A DNA stretch of 55,918 nt from Candidatus Accumulibacter conexus. Its GTDB lineage: Bacteria; Pseudomonadota; Gammaproteobacteria; Burkholderiales; Rhodocyclaceae. Positions 9,952-18,372 of the stretch are shown here, in pieces. The notes under the pieces were generated by a model. It was not told the origin of the DNA, ran no database searches, and saw only the letters and a list, made by a program, of their open reading frames with translations. Made by a program: the position numbers and the translations under genes. The stretch covers positions 1-55,918 of the forward strand of contig JAGFNJ010000034.1 in NCBI GenBank assembly GCA_017592775.1, written 5' to 3'. Each line of letters starts with the position of its first letter. The first letter of the stretch is position 1.

Positions 9952-11490
9952 TTATTCTGCCGCGCTGCGTTTGAAGTCACGCAGGCGAAAACCGGCAACC
10001 CATAGTGTAGCGAAATAGACGCCGGCGCCGAAGCACACGATCAGGGAAAGGCGCCACAGGCGTTCGCCGAGTCCCCAATGCAGCCAGTCGGTGGCGTCCC
10101 CGCCGGCGAACCAGAGTGCGGTGCCCATCGTCGCCAGAGCACAGGCGAGCCGGGTGTAGAACAGCGGCCAGCCCGGCTGCGGCGTATAAACGCCATGCCG
10201 GCGCAATCCGCGGTAGAGCAGGCCGGCGTTCAGGCTGGCGGCCAGTCCGATCGACAGCGCCAGCCCGGCATGGGCGAGCCAGCCGACGAACACCAAGTTG
10301 AGGAGCTGCGTCACGCAGAGGGTCAGGATGGCGATGCGCACCGGCGTGCGAACATTCTGCTGGGCGTAGAAGCCGGGCGCCAGGATCTTGACCAGGATCA
10401 GCGCGAGCAGGCCGAGGCTGTAGGCGACCAGTGCGTCACGCGTCTGCAGGACATCGTTGCCGGTGAAGGCGCCGTAGTGGAACAGGCTGCTGATCAGCGG
10501 CACGGCCAGGATGGCCAGCGCCAGCGCCGCCGGAGCTGCGAGCAGGAAGGCCAGCCGCAGTCCCCAGTCGAGCAGTCGCGAGTATTCGTCGGTCTGGCCC
10601 GCCGCATGGCAGCGCGCCAGTGACGGCAGGAGGATGGTGCCGAGCGCGGCGCCGAGCAGCCCGGCAGGGAACTCCATCAGGCGATCGGCGTAGTAGAGCC
10701 AGGAGACGCTGCCGGTGGTGAGGAAGGAGGCGAAGATGTTGTTCAGCAGGAGGCTCACCTGCGCCACTGAAACACCGAGGATCGCCGGTGCCATCAGGCG
10801 GAAGATGCGCCGCACACCTTCGTCGCGCAGCGACAGTGCAAAACGCGGCAGCATGCCGATGCGTTTGAGGTAGGGAATCTGCAAGGCGAGCTGCAGCGCG
10901 CCGCCGATGAACACCGCCCAGGCCAGCGCCATCACCGGCGGCACGAAGTGGGGGGTGGCAAAGACCGCCATGAGGATGAACGAGACGTTGAGCAGCACCG
11001 GCGTGAACGCCGGAATCGCAAAGCGGCTCCAGGTGTTGAGGATGCCGCCGGCGAGGGCCACCAGCGACATGAAGAGGATGTAGGGGAAGGTGATGCGCGT
11101 CAGGTCGACGGTCAGCGCAAACTTCTCCGGGTTGCCGGTGAAGCCCGGCGCCGACAGGTAGACCAGCAGCGGTGCCCCCGCCATGCCGAGCAGGGTGACC
11201 AGCAGGACGATCAGGAAGAGCAGGCTGGCGACGCGGTCGACGAGCTGCCGGGTTGCCTCGTTGCCGCGCCTGTTGCGGTACTCGCCGAGGACCGGCACGA
11301 AGGCCTGGGAAAAAGCCCCCTCGGCAAACAGCCGGCGCAGCAGGTTGGGCAGTTTGAAGGCGACGAAGAAAGCGTCGGTCAGCATGCCGGCACCAAAGGT
11401 GCGGGCGACGACGAAGTCACGGACGAAACCGAGAATCCGCGACAGCATGGTCATGCTGCTGACGGTGGCGAGGGTCTTCAGAAGATTCAT
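9952..11490 (-). CDS. murJ: Lipid II flippase MurJ
   Basis: Polytopic inner-membrane protein that moves lipid II across the membrane for peptidoglycan synthesis. The 512-residue protein begins MNLLKTLATVSSMTMLSRILGFVRD, the conserved N-terminus with the arginine of helix 1. It continues with many hydrophobic segments consistent with 14 helices. Other family stretches include LPNLLRRLFAEGAFSQAFVP, the most conserved MviN/MurJ region, and FPAGLLGAALGTILLP. It is followed by the PEBP gene and preceded by two small membrane-protein genes on the same strand. Confidence 0.95.
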   Translation of the reverse strand: MNLLKTLATVSSMTMLSRILGFVRDFVVARTFGAGMLTDAFFVAFKLPNLLRRLFAEGAFSQAFVPVLGEYRNRRGNEATRQLVDRVASLLFLIVLLVTLLGMAGAPLLVYLSAPGFTGNPEKFALTVDLTRITFPYILFMSLVALAGGILNTWSRFAIPAFTPVLLNVSFILMAVFATPHFVPPVMALAWAVFIGGALQLALQIPYLKRIGMLPRFALSLRDEGVRRIFRLMAPAILGVSVAQVSLLLNNIFASFLTTGSVSWLYYADRLMEFPAGLLGAALGTILLPSLARCHAAGQTDEYSRLLDWGLRLAFLLAAPAALALAILAVPLISSLFHYGAFTGNDVLQTRDALVAYSLGLLALILVKILAPGFYAQQNVRTPVRIAILTLCVTQLLNLVFVGWLAHAGLALSIGLAASLNAGLLYRGLRRHGVYTPQPGWPLFYTRLACALATMGTALWFAGGDATDWLHWGLGERLWRLSLIVCFGAGVYFATLWVAGFRLRDFKRSAAE

Positions 11491-11616
11491 GGTCGCTTCG
11501 CGAGGGTTCCGGAGCGCGACGCACGCGGTCGGGTCAGACAGGCCGGGGCCGGGTCGTCAGCCCGTCGCCTTGCCGCGCGGTCGGTCAGCCGTCGCCAGAA
11601 AGGGGCAGACGGCCGG

Positions 11617-11934
11617 TTACTGCGGCTTCTTCGCTTCCGGATTGATCGTGATGCCGCGCTGCTGCAGGGCGCTGACCACCGACTGGGCGTTCCTGTTGCC
11701 GGCGCTGGCGAGTTTTTGCGTGCCGCTGGCGAGTGCCTCGAGCTGCGCCCGCATCTTCTCGGCGTTCCGGAAGGTCGTCTCCTGATTGCTGCGCAGGTTG
11801 GCCAGGCTGCTCCGCTCCTGGTAGAGCTGGCTCGCCTGGAAGGCTGACCAGACGACCATCGCCACTGCCAGCAGGCAGATCGGCACGAAGACGTTGCCGG
11901 ACTGTTGCTCGTTGCTGTCGTTCATGTCGGTCAT
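11617..11934 (-). CDS. Small membrane protein of unknown function (B)
   Basis: A 105-residue protein I do not recognise. A short polar N-terminus (MTDMNDSNEQQSGN) is followed by one membrane helix (VFVPICLLAVAMVVWSAFQAS) and then about 70 residues rich in Gln, Glu, Leu and Ala that look coiled-coil (for example SLANLRSNQETTFRNAEKM). The predicted topology is cytoplasmic N-terminus and periplasmic coiled coil. Its ATG overlaps the stop of the preceding small gene (ATGA at 11931-11934). The two proteins share the same plan, one helix followed by a helical extracytoplasmic tail, so they may form a heteromeric complex. The tail ends in a charged PEAKKPQ. Function cannot be assigned. Confidence 0.7.
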   Translation of the reverse strand: MTDMNDSNEQQSGNVFVPICLLAVAMVVWSAFQASQLYQERSSLANLRSNQETTFRNAEKMRAQLEALASGTQKLASAGNRNAQSVVSALQQRGITINPEAKKPQ

Positions 11935-12215
11935 CGGCCTGGCGTCGCCGCCGGCGCGGCGCTGAAGCTGATCCCCTGCGCGGCCAGTAGGTCGCCCAGT
12001 TGCGTGTCACCGTCCCTGGCTGCCAGATCGGCGAGCGACTTGACCAGCGACTGGTAGAGCGGCTCGAGCTGCAGGCTCTGCTGGATGTACTGAGCACGTG
12101 TGCTCAGTTCGTTCTGTGCTTCCCGGTTGCTGCTGAACATCAGCGCGTTGAGGACGGCCAGAACCAGGGCCAGCACGCCGAGCAGCATCAGGATGCGATA
12201 TTGTAAGGTGTTCAC
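11931..12215 (-). CDS. Small membrane protein of unknown function (A)
   Basis: A 94-residue protein I do not recognise. It begins at a GTG (12215) with AGGAG about 8 nt upstream. One membrane helix near the N-terminus (ILMLLGVLALVLAVLNALMF) is followed by a helical, Gln- and Leu-rich segment (NELSTRAQYIQQSLQLEPL) and an alanine-rich tail. It resembles the next protein in layout and their genes overlap by 4 nt, so they are almost certainly translated together. The position between a giant PEP-CTERM protein and murJ hints at an envelope role, but nothing in the sequence fixes it. Confidence 0.7.
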   Translation of the reverse strand: MNTLQYRILMLLGVLALVLAVLNALMFSSNREAQNELSTRAQYIQQSLQLEPLYQSLVKSLADLAARDGDTQLGDLLAAQGISFSAAPAATPGR

Positions 12216-12229
12216 ACGCGTATTCTCCT

Positions 12230-12266
12230 GCGAAGAGGGCCGCTCGATCGGGCGGCCTCTCTTCGC
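12230..12266 (-). terminator. Hairpin downstream of the PEP-CTERM gene
   Basis: Arms at 12230-12243 and 12252-12266 pair with a single bulge around an 8-nt loop. It lies directly after the PEP-CTERM gene on its transcribed strand and ends just before the ribosome-binding site of the small gene at 12215. There is no T-run, so it may act as a partial terminator or as an RNA-processing stem. Confidence 0.5.
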
Positions 12267-12283
12267 AGCGACCTCCCAAGCGG

Positions 12284-15200
12284 TCAGTGTACCATGCTGC
12301 GCCGACGCTGCAGAAGCAGACTGGCGAGAGCGATGGTCAGCAACATCATCGTCGCCGGCTCGGGAACCGTACCGCCGCCGCCCTGCTGGTCGATGACGTT
12401 GGCGACGATGCGCAGCGTGCGCTGCTGTCCGAGGTCGGGACCGGAGCCGTTTTGGCTGAGCGCATCGAGCCTGATCAGGTCGTCGAGCACGCCGAGGGTC
12501 GTGGCGTCGAAGACGTAGTCGAGGCCGCCGATGCTCTGGCCGGCTGCCAGTCCGCTGAAGGGGTTCCAGCCGGTGAAGCTGAAGCCGTCGGCGTCGCCCG
12601 TTGCACTGAGGTCGAACGTCCCGCTCAGGAAGTCGGCCGGTCCGCTGATCGCGTTGGCCAGCTGCAGCGAGCCACTGATGCCGAGTGTGCCGAGCACGAC
12701 GTTGCCCAGATCGAGCGTGTAGTCGTCGCCAATGGCGCTCAGCGTACCGAGGCCGGAGAACTTGGCGAGGGCCGCGTTGGCGATGTTGTTGACCTGCGCC
12801 TTGAGGAGCACCGACGCATCGGCACCGGCGCTGATGTCTGCCATGTCGGCGTTCTGGCTGATGAAGGCGACGCTTGCGTTCTGGCTGAACACGCCCGCCG
12901 TTGTCGTCGCAAGCCCGACGGCGATCTGCCCGTTGCCCTGGGCGACGATGCCGCTGGCGGCAGCGCCGGCGGCGAACGGCCCGCTGACGCCGTTCAGGCT
13001 GGCGTGCAGGGTGTCGTTCAGGCCGCTGACGGCGGCGGCGTTGTGCACCGTCACGTTCCTGCCGGCGACGCTGTCACCGACGCGGACGATGCCGAAGTCG
13101 ACCTCCGGTGTCGTCGACTGCCCGGCAGCCGCGGTGTAGACCTTGCCGGATACGCTGACCGTCTGTGGGGCCAGGTTGAGCTGGCAGTTCGGCGCGCAGT
13201 TGCCGACTTTGCTGGCGTCCGAGACCAGCGCGATGGTCGCGCTGCCGGCGTTGGCACCGGTGTAGTTGCCGGCGACGGCCGTGGTGAGGCCGACCTGCAG
13301 CGCGGTACTGGTTGCGCCCGGGTCGAGCAGGTTGAAGCTGCCGCTGGCCGTGACCGGTGCGCCGCCGCTGCTGATGCTGGCGTTCAACGCCGCCTGCGGC
13401 GGCGCGCCCGCCACGTTGGTGACGCTGACGTTCGCTGTCGCCGCCGCATCGCCGACCCGGCGGGCCGCGAGGTTGATCGTCGGGTTGTTGATCTGCGGGT
13501 TGGCCTGGTTGATGACACTGCCTGTGGCCGTGATGGTGCCATTGACCGCGAAGTTCTCACTGCCTAATGCCACTGCGCCGAGCCCGTTGCTGACGCTGTT
13601 CACCGCACCGGCGCTGAAGTAATTGACGGCGATCGAGCTGTTGAGGCCGCCGGCCGTCGCACCGGTGACGGTGACGGTCATCGCGCCGTTGGCTGCCGTG
13701 CTGTTGGTGCCGGCAAGGATGCCGTTGAGGGTGCCGCTGCCGCTGATCTGGCTGTTGCCCGAGGCGCCGAAGGCGGCGTTGAGATCCTCGACGAAGCCGG
13801 TCGCTCCACTGGCGGTGTTGCGCACCACGAGGTTCTGGCTGACCTGCTGACCGACCTGCAGGGTGCCGAAGTTCAGCGGCCCGGTCTGCAGCGCGCCGGC
13901 AGCCAGCTGGTAGACATTGCCGCTGACGTTGATCGTCTGCGCCGGGTTCGCGCCCGCCACACCCAGGTTGTTGCTGACGCCGCCCACCGTGCCGAGCGTC
14001 TCGTAGTTGATCTGCACCGTGCCGCTCTTGGCGCCCGCGGTCGCCGTGTTGACCCCGACGCCCATCACTCCGGCGCTGTTGCCGCCGGCGACGATGCCGG
14101 TGGCAACAGCGCCGTTGTTCAGCGCCGCGCCGCCACTGGCGCCGAAGCTCGCGCGCAGGTCTTCGCTGAATGCCCCCGGCGCCGCCGTGTTGGCGACCAG
14201 CAGCCCCGCCAGGTTGCCGCCGCCAACACGCTGGTTGCCGACGACGATCGGGGTCGGCGTCGTTGCACCAACCGCGGCGTTGTAGGCCGCCGCGCCGCCG
14301 GCAAGGACGATGTTGAGCTTCTGGTCGGCGATGTTCTCGAAGTTGCTGCGCAGGTTCAGGACCTGCCCGGCGAGCGGTGCCAGCGCGCCGGCACTGGCGG
14401 CGTTGAAGACCACCGCGAGGTCGCCGCTGTTGGCTGCGGGGCCGCCGGCGTTGTAGTTGGCGGCGGTGACGCCGCTACCCGAGAGGCGTGCGTCGTTGAT
14501 GTTGCCGCCGTTGGCAGCGGTCTGGACGGCGCCGCGCAGCGTCGGACCGGTGCTGCCGGAGTTGCCGATCTGATAGTTGAAGGTGTTGGCACCGACGCGC
14601 ATGTTGCCGATCGTCAGCGTCGCGTTGTCGGTGTTGCCGTTGCTCACGCCCGCACCGGTGATCACCTGCTTGACATCGCCGCCAGCGACGATCTGGCCGC
14701 TGCCGGAAACACTCGCGCGGCGGTTGAAGGCGTTGCCGCTGCCGGCGCCGGCGTTGGTGTAGTCGGTGTTGATCGTCAGGTTGCCGGTACCGAGGTTCAA
14801 CGCCGCTCCGGCGACGCCCATCAGCAAGGTTCCTTGCGTCTTGGCGCCATTGGCCAGGTTCATCGTGCCGCCGCTGTCGACCTGCAGGGTACCGGTGCCC
14901 GAGAGCGCGACGCCGACATTCATCGTCCCGGCCTGGGCACGGACGATGCCGTTGTTGACCAGTGCCGAGTCGGTGAAGGCGATGGTCCCGCCAGCGCCAT
15001 CGGCAATGATGCTGCCGTTGTTGACCAGCGTCTGCGTGCCGCCGATGTTGAGCTGCTGGCCGATCGTGCCGCTGTGGCCACGTACCGTTACACCGGCGGC
15101 GAAGGTTGTGGTGCCGTTGCCGTCGAGGTCGATGCGGTTGCCGGCGCCGGTACTGCCGACGACGATGCTGCCGGTGCCGGACAGCGTGCCCGTTCCCTCG

Positions 15201-18082
15201 AAGCTGAGGATGCCGTTCTGATTGATGTTGACCGTACCGTTGACCGTCAGGCCGTTGTTAACCCGTTGCCGGCTGTTGCCGACAGTGCTCATGTCCATGA
15301 CGCCGCTGACGGTGGCCGCATCAACGTAGTTCGCTGCGGTGCTGCTGACGCGCAGGGCGCCGCCGTTGGCGCTCTGGATGTCGCCGCCGCTGATGCGCAT
15401 GCCGGACTGCAGGACGACGCCGTTGTCGGCGAGAATCACCCCGCTGCCACCGTTGCTGACGTCGCTGCCGAGCTGCAGGGTGGCACCGTTGCGCGCCTCG
15501 AGCCGGTTGTTGTTGACCACTGCCGACTGGTCGATGGTGATCGTTCCGCCGGCGACGTCGGCGCTGATCAGACCGTTGTTGACCAGTGTCTGCGTGCCGG
15601 GGATATTGATCTGCTGGCCGATGGTGCCGTTCTGGCCGCGCACGGTGATGCCGCTGGCGATCGTCGTCGTGCCGTTGCCGTCGAGATCGATGCGGTTGCC
15701 GCCGCCGGTCGCGCCGAGGACGACGGTACCATTGCCGCCCAGGGTGCCGTCGCCTTCGAAGCTGAGAATACCGTTGTTGTTGATGTTGACGGTGCCGTTG
15801 AGGACCAGGCCGCCGGTAGTCACCCGCTGGCGACTGTTGGCCTCGGTCGCCATGTCCAGATTGCCGACAAAGGTGACGCCCGTCAGTCGGTTGGCCGCCG
15901 TGCTGGTGACGGTGAACAGTCCGCTGCCGCTGGTGTTGATGTTGCCGCTCAGGGTGACGCCCTGCTGGCGGACGGTGCTGCCGCTGCCGGCAACGATCTG
16001 ACCGCTGGCGCCGCCGGTGACGTTGCTGTTCAGCACCAGGGTGCCGCCGTTGAGCGCGCTCAGAGTGCCGTTGTTGGTGACGTCCGAGTCGGTGATGCTG
16101 ATCGTTCCGCTGGCGACGTCGGCGCTGATGGTGCCGTTGTTGACCAGTGTCTGCGTGCCGGGGATATTGATCTGCTGGCCGATGGTGCCGTTCTGGCCGC
16201 GAATGGTGATGCCGGAAGCGAATGTGGTCGTGCCGTTGCCGTCGAGGTCGATGCGGTTGCCGGCGCCGGTGCCACCGAAGACGACACTGCCGTTGCCGCC
16301 GAAGCTGCTGTCGCCCTCGAAGCTCAGGATGCCGTTGTTGTTGATACTGATGGCGCCGTTAAGGGTCAGTCCGCCACCGACGACGCGCTCGCGACTGTTT
16401 GCCACGGTGGTCATGTCGAGGTTGCCGTTGAGCGTCACGGCGTCGAGCCGGTTGGCGGCCGTGCTCGAGACCGTGAACAGCCCGTTGCCGCTGGTGTTGA
16501 TGGTGCCTCCGATGGTCACGCCCTCCTGGCGCACGGTGCTGCCGGTACCCGCGACGATCTGGCCGCCGGCGCCGCCGGTGACGTTGCTGTTGAGCACCAG
16601 CGTGCCGCCGTTGACCGCGCTCAGCGTGCCGTTGTTGGTGACGGCGGAGTCGGTGATGGTGATCGTTCCGCCGCTGACGTCGGCGCTGATCAGACCGTTG
16701 TTGACCAGTGTCTGCGTGCCGGGGATATTGATCTGCTGGCCGATGGTGCCGTTCTGGCCGCGCACGGTGATGCCGCTGGCGATCGTCGTCGTGCCGTTGC
16801 CGTCGAGATCGATGCGGTTGCCGCCGCCGGTCGCGCCGAGGACGACGGTACCATTGCCGCCCAGGGTGCCGTCGCCTTCGAAGCTGAGAATACCGTTGTT
16901 GTTGATGTTGACGGTGCCGTTGAGGACCAGGCCGCCGGTAGTCACCCGCTGGCGACTGTTGGCCTCGGTCGCCATGTCCAGATTGCCGACAAAGGTGACG
17001 CCCGTCAGTCGGTTGGCCGCCGTGCTGGTGACGGTGAACAGTCCGCTGCCGCTGGTGTTGATGTTGCCGCTCAGGGTGACGCCCTGCTGGCGGACGGTGC
17101 TGCCGCTGCCGGCAACGATCTGACCGCTGGCGCCGCCGGTGACGTTGCTGTTCAGCACCAGGGTGCCGCCGTTGAGCGCGCTCAGAGTGCCGTTGTTGGT
17201 GACGTCCGAGTCCGTGATGCTGATCGTTCCGCTGGCGACGTCGGCGCTGATGGTGCCGTTGTTGACCAGTGTCTGCGTGCCGGGGATGTTGAGCTGCTGG
17301 CCGATGGTGCCGTTCTGGCCGTGGACCGTGACGCCGGCAGCGAATGTGGTCGTGCCGTTGCCGTCGAGGTCGATGCGGTTGCCGCCGCCAGTGTCGCCGA
17401 ATACGAGGTTGCCGGCTCCTGCCAGCGAACTGTTGCCTTCAAGACTGAGAATGCCGTTCTGGTTGATGTCGATGGTCGTCGAAGCACCGCCAAGCGTCAG
17501 CGCACCGCTGACGCGCTGACGGCTGTTGGCGTTGCTCGCCATGTCCATGCGGCCGTTGAGCGTACTGTTGTTGAGGAAGTTGGCGGAGCTCGAGAAGACC
17601 GTCAGCGCGCCGCTGCCGCTGGTATTGATCGTGCCGCCGGTGATCGTGCTGCCGAACTGGTTGACAAAGCTCCCATTGGCAATGTTGATCGTTCCGCCAG
17701 TGTTGTTGATGTTGTGGCCGGCACCGACCTGCAGGGCGGCCGTGCTGGCGCCACCGACGTTGATCGTGCCGCTGTTGGCGGTGCCCGTGCCGCCACCCTG
17801 CAGGTCGAGCAGGAAGGCATCGAGTTGTACCGTTCCGGCGTTGTTCAAGCTGCGGATCGAGCGCACGTCGTTCACGGTCACCGTCCTGCTGGCCACGATG
17901 TTCGCCGTGTCGGCGTTGGGAGCGCTGGGGACGAGGCCGCAATCCCAGTTGCCGGCGACGTTCCAGTTGCCGCTGGCCGGGATCCAGTTGCAGTTGGCGG
18001 CCAGTGCCTGCTGCGCCGGGAAGGCGAGCAGAATGGCCAAAAGGCTGGGCTTGATGACGAAGCGGGGTGTCTTGGTGGCCAT
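12284..18082 (-). CDS. Giant repetitive PEP-CTERM sorted surface protein
   Basis: A 1932-residue exported protein. The start at 18082 has AGGAGAAG just upstream and gives a clean signal peptide (MATKTPRFVIKPSLLAILLA, cleaved near QALA-AN). The first mature segment has GNWNVAGNWDCGLVPSAPN, often seen at the head of beta-strand-repeat surface proteins. Several homologous repeats follow, each with NGTTTF/NGTTTI, GQNGTIGQQ and NIPGTQTLVNNG, likely a long parallel beta-helix. The next part has repeated FGxVxVGxxV..N modules. The C-terminus is VPEPATMMLLTIALASLLLQ followed by RRR, a classic PEP-CTERM sorting tag handled by exosortase. No exosortase gene is in the window. Gly, Asn and Thr dominate. 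Probable role: an extracellular matrix or floc adhesin (inference). Confidence 0.9.
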   Translation of the reverse strand: MATKTPRFVIKPSLLAILLAFPAQQALAANCNWIPASGNWNVAGNWDCGLVPSAPNADTANIVASRTVTVNDVRSIRSLNNAGTVQLDAFLLDLQGGGTGTANSGTINVGGASTAALQVGAGHNINNTGGTINIANGSFVNQFGSTITGGTINTSGSGALTVFSSSANFLNNSTLNGRMDMASNANSRQRVSGALTLGGASTTIDINQNGILSLEGNSSLAGAGNLVFGDTGGGNRIDLDGNGTTTFAAGVTVHGQNGTIGQQLNIPGTQTLVNNGTISADVASGTISITDSDVTNNGTLSALNGGTLVLNSNVTGGASGQIVAGSGSTVRQQGVTLSGNINTSGSGLFTVTSTAANRLTGVTFVGNLDMATEANSRQRVTTGGLVLNGTVNINNNGILSFEGDGTLGGNGTVVLGATGGGNRIDLDGNGTTTIASGITVRGQNGTIGQQINIPGTQTLVNNGLISADVSGGTITITDSAVTNNGTLSAVNGGTLVLNSNVTGGAGGQIVAGTGSTVRQEGVTIGGTINTSGNGLFTVSSTAANRLDAVTLNGNLDMTTVANSRERVVGGGLTLNGAISINNNGILSFEGDSSFGGNGSVVFGGTGAGNRIDLDGNGTTTFASGITIRGQNGTIGQQINIPGTQTLVNNGTISADVASGTISITDSDVTNNGTLSALNGGTLVLNSNVTGGASGQIVAGSGSTVRQQGVTLSGNINTSGSGLFTVTSTAANRLTGVTFVGNLDMATEANSRQRVTTGGLVLNGTVNINNNGILSFEGDGTLGGNGTVVLGATGGGNRIDLDGNGTTTIASGITVRGQNGTIGQQINIPGTQTLVNNGLISADVAGGTITIDQSAVVNNNRLEARNGATLQLGSDVSNGGSGVILADNGVVLQSGMRISGGDIQSANGGALRVSSTAANYVDAATVSGVMDMSTVGNSRQRVNNGLTVNGTVNINQNGILSFEGTGTLSGTGSIVVGSTGAGNRIDLDGNGTTTFAAGVTVRGHSGTIGQQLNIGGTQTLVNNGSIIADGAGGTIAFTDSALVNNGIVRAQAGTMNVGVALSGTGTLQVDSGGTMNLANGAKTQGTLLMGVAGAALNLGTGNLTINTDYTNAGAGSGNAFNRRASVSGSGQIVAGGDVKQVITGAGVSNGNTDNATLTIGNMRVGANTFNYQIGNSGSTGPTLRGAVQTAANGGNINDARLSGSGVTAANYNAGGPAANSGDLAVVFNAASAGALAPLAGQVLNLRSNFENIADQKLNIVLAGGAAAYNAAVGATTPTPIVVGNQRVGGGNLAGLLVANTAAPGAFSEDLRASFGASGGAALNNGAVATGIVAGGNSAGVMGVGVNTATAGAKSGTVQINYETLGTVGGVSNNLGVAGANPAQTINVSGNVYQLAAGALQTGPLNFGTLQVGQQVSQNLVVRNTASGATGFVEDLNAAFGASGNSQISGSGTLNGILAGTNSTAANGAMTVTVTGATAGGLNSSIAVNYFSAGAVNSVSNGLGAVALGSENFAVNGTITATGSVINQANPQINNPTINLAARRVGDAAATANVSVTNVAGAPPQAALNASISSGGAPVTASGSFNLLDPGATSTALQVGLTTAVAGNYTGANAGSATIALVSDASKVGNCAPNCQLNLAPQTVSVSGKVYTAAAGQSTTPEVDFGIVRVGDSVAGRNVTVHNAAAVSGLNDTLHASLNGVSGPFAAGAAASGIVAQGNGQIAVGLATTTAGVFSQNASVAFISQNADMADISAGADASVLLKAQVNNIANAALAKFSGLGTLSAIGDDYTLDLGNVVLGTLGISGSLQLANAISGPADFLSGTFDLSATGDADGFSFTGWNPFSGLAAGQSIGGLDYVFDATTLGVLDDLIRLDALSQNGSGPDLGQQRTLRIVANVIDQQGGGGTVPEPATMMLLTIALASLLLQRRRSMVH
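15554..16090. repeat. Long direct repeat in the PEP-CTERM gene, copy 1
   Basis: This 537-nt stretch recurs without a mismatch that I can find at 16676-17212, an offset of 1122 nt or 374 codons. First differences are at 16091 versus 17213 (g/c) and just left of 15554. It preserves the reading frame and encodes one and a half beta-strand repeat units. Confidence 0.92.
16676..17212. repeat. Long direct repeat in the PEP-CTERM gene, copy 2
   Basis: Second copy of the 537-nt repeat at 15554-16090. Similarity continues with scattered mismatches on both sides (for example to about 17290), whereas the intervening unit (16095-16675) is clearly more divergent at nucleotide level. Confidence 0.92.
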
Positions 18083-18146
18083 GTTCTTCTCCTCTTGTGA
18101 TGGCGGGCGGCGTGCCGGACTCAACAGTCCTACTGATGAGCAGCAT

Positions 18147-18163
18147 AAGCATGTTTCATGCCT
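18147..18163 (-). promoter_or_regulatory. Candidate sigma-54 (-24/-12) promoter for the PEP-CTERM gene
   Basis: Read on the minus strand, the site is AGGCATGAAACATGCTT. It matches the TGGCAYR-N4-TTGCW consensus at GGCATG and TGCT, with the required 10 nt between GG and GC. It lies about 65 nt upstream of the ATG at 18082, leaving a leader of about 55 nt. PEP-CTERM genes in floc-forming betaproteobacteria are known to be under RpoN and the PrsK/PrsR system, which fits. The same bases also form an inverted repeat (GCATG-TTT-CATGC), so a dimeric operator is an alternative. Confidence 0.55.
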
Positions 18164-18372
18164 GACTGGAACGAGGCCATCCGGGGCGGCATTCACAGTG
18201 TGTTAAATGAGTGGGATGGCTGGCCGCGGCCGACCTCCGGTGGGGCGGTCGCGCTCTTCGGCGAAGCGGCCGGAACGCGTCTGTAAAGGCCGGAAGTGGT
18301 TCATCTGCACCATGTCGCGGCCTGAGCGGCCGCTACTGGCGGCGGGGCCGCGGCTCATGCACAATGGGGCAC

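Noticed and set aside
15554-17290. Regular repeats considered as a CRISPR array or satellite
   Set aside because: The units are long, in frame and translated into a beta-strand repeat protein; there are no short repeat-spacer units or cas genes.
14834-18100. 1088-residue open frame antisense to the PEP-CTERM gene
   Set aside because: It lies wholly opposite the repeat region, and its repeats mirror those of the true gene. The minus-strand frame has a signal peptide, ribosome-binding site and PEP-CTERM tag; this one has none.
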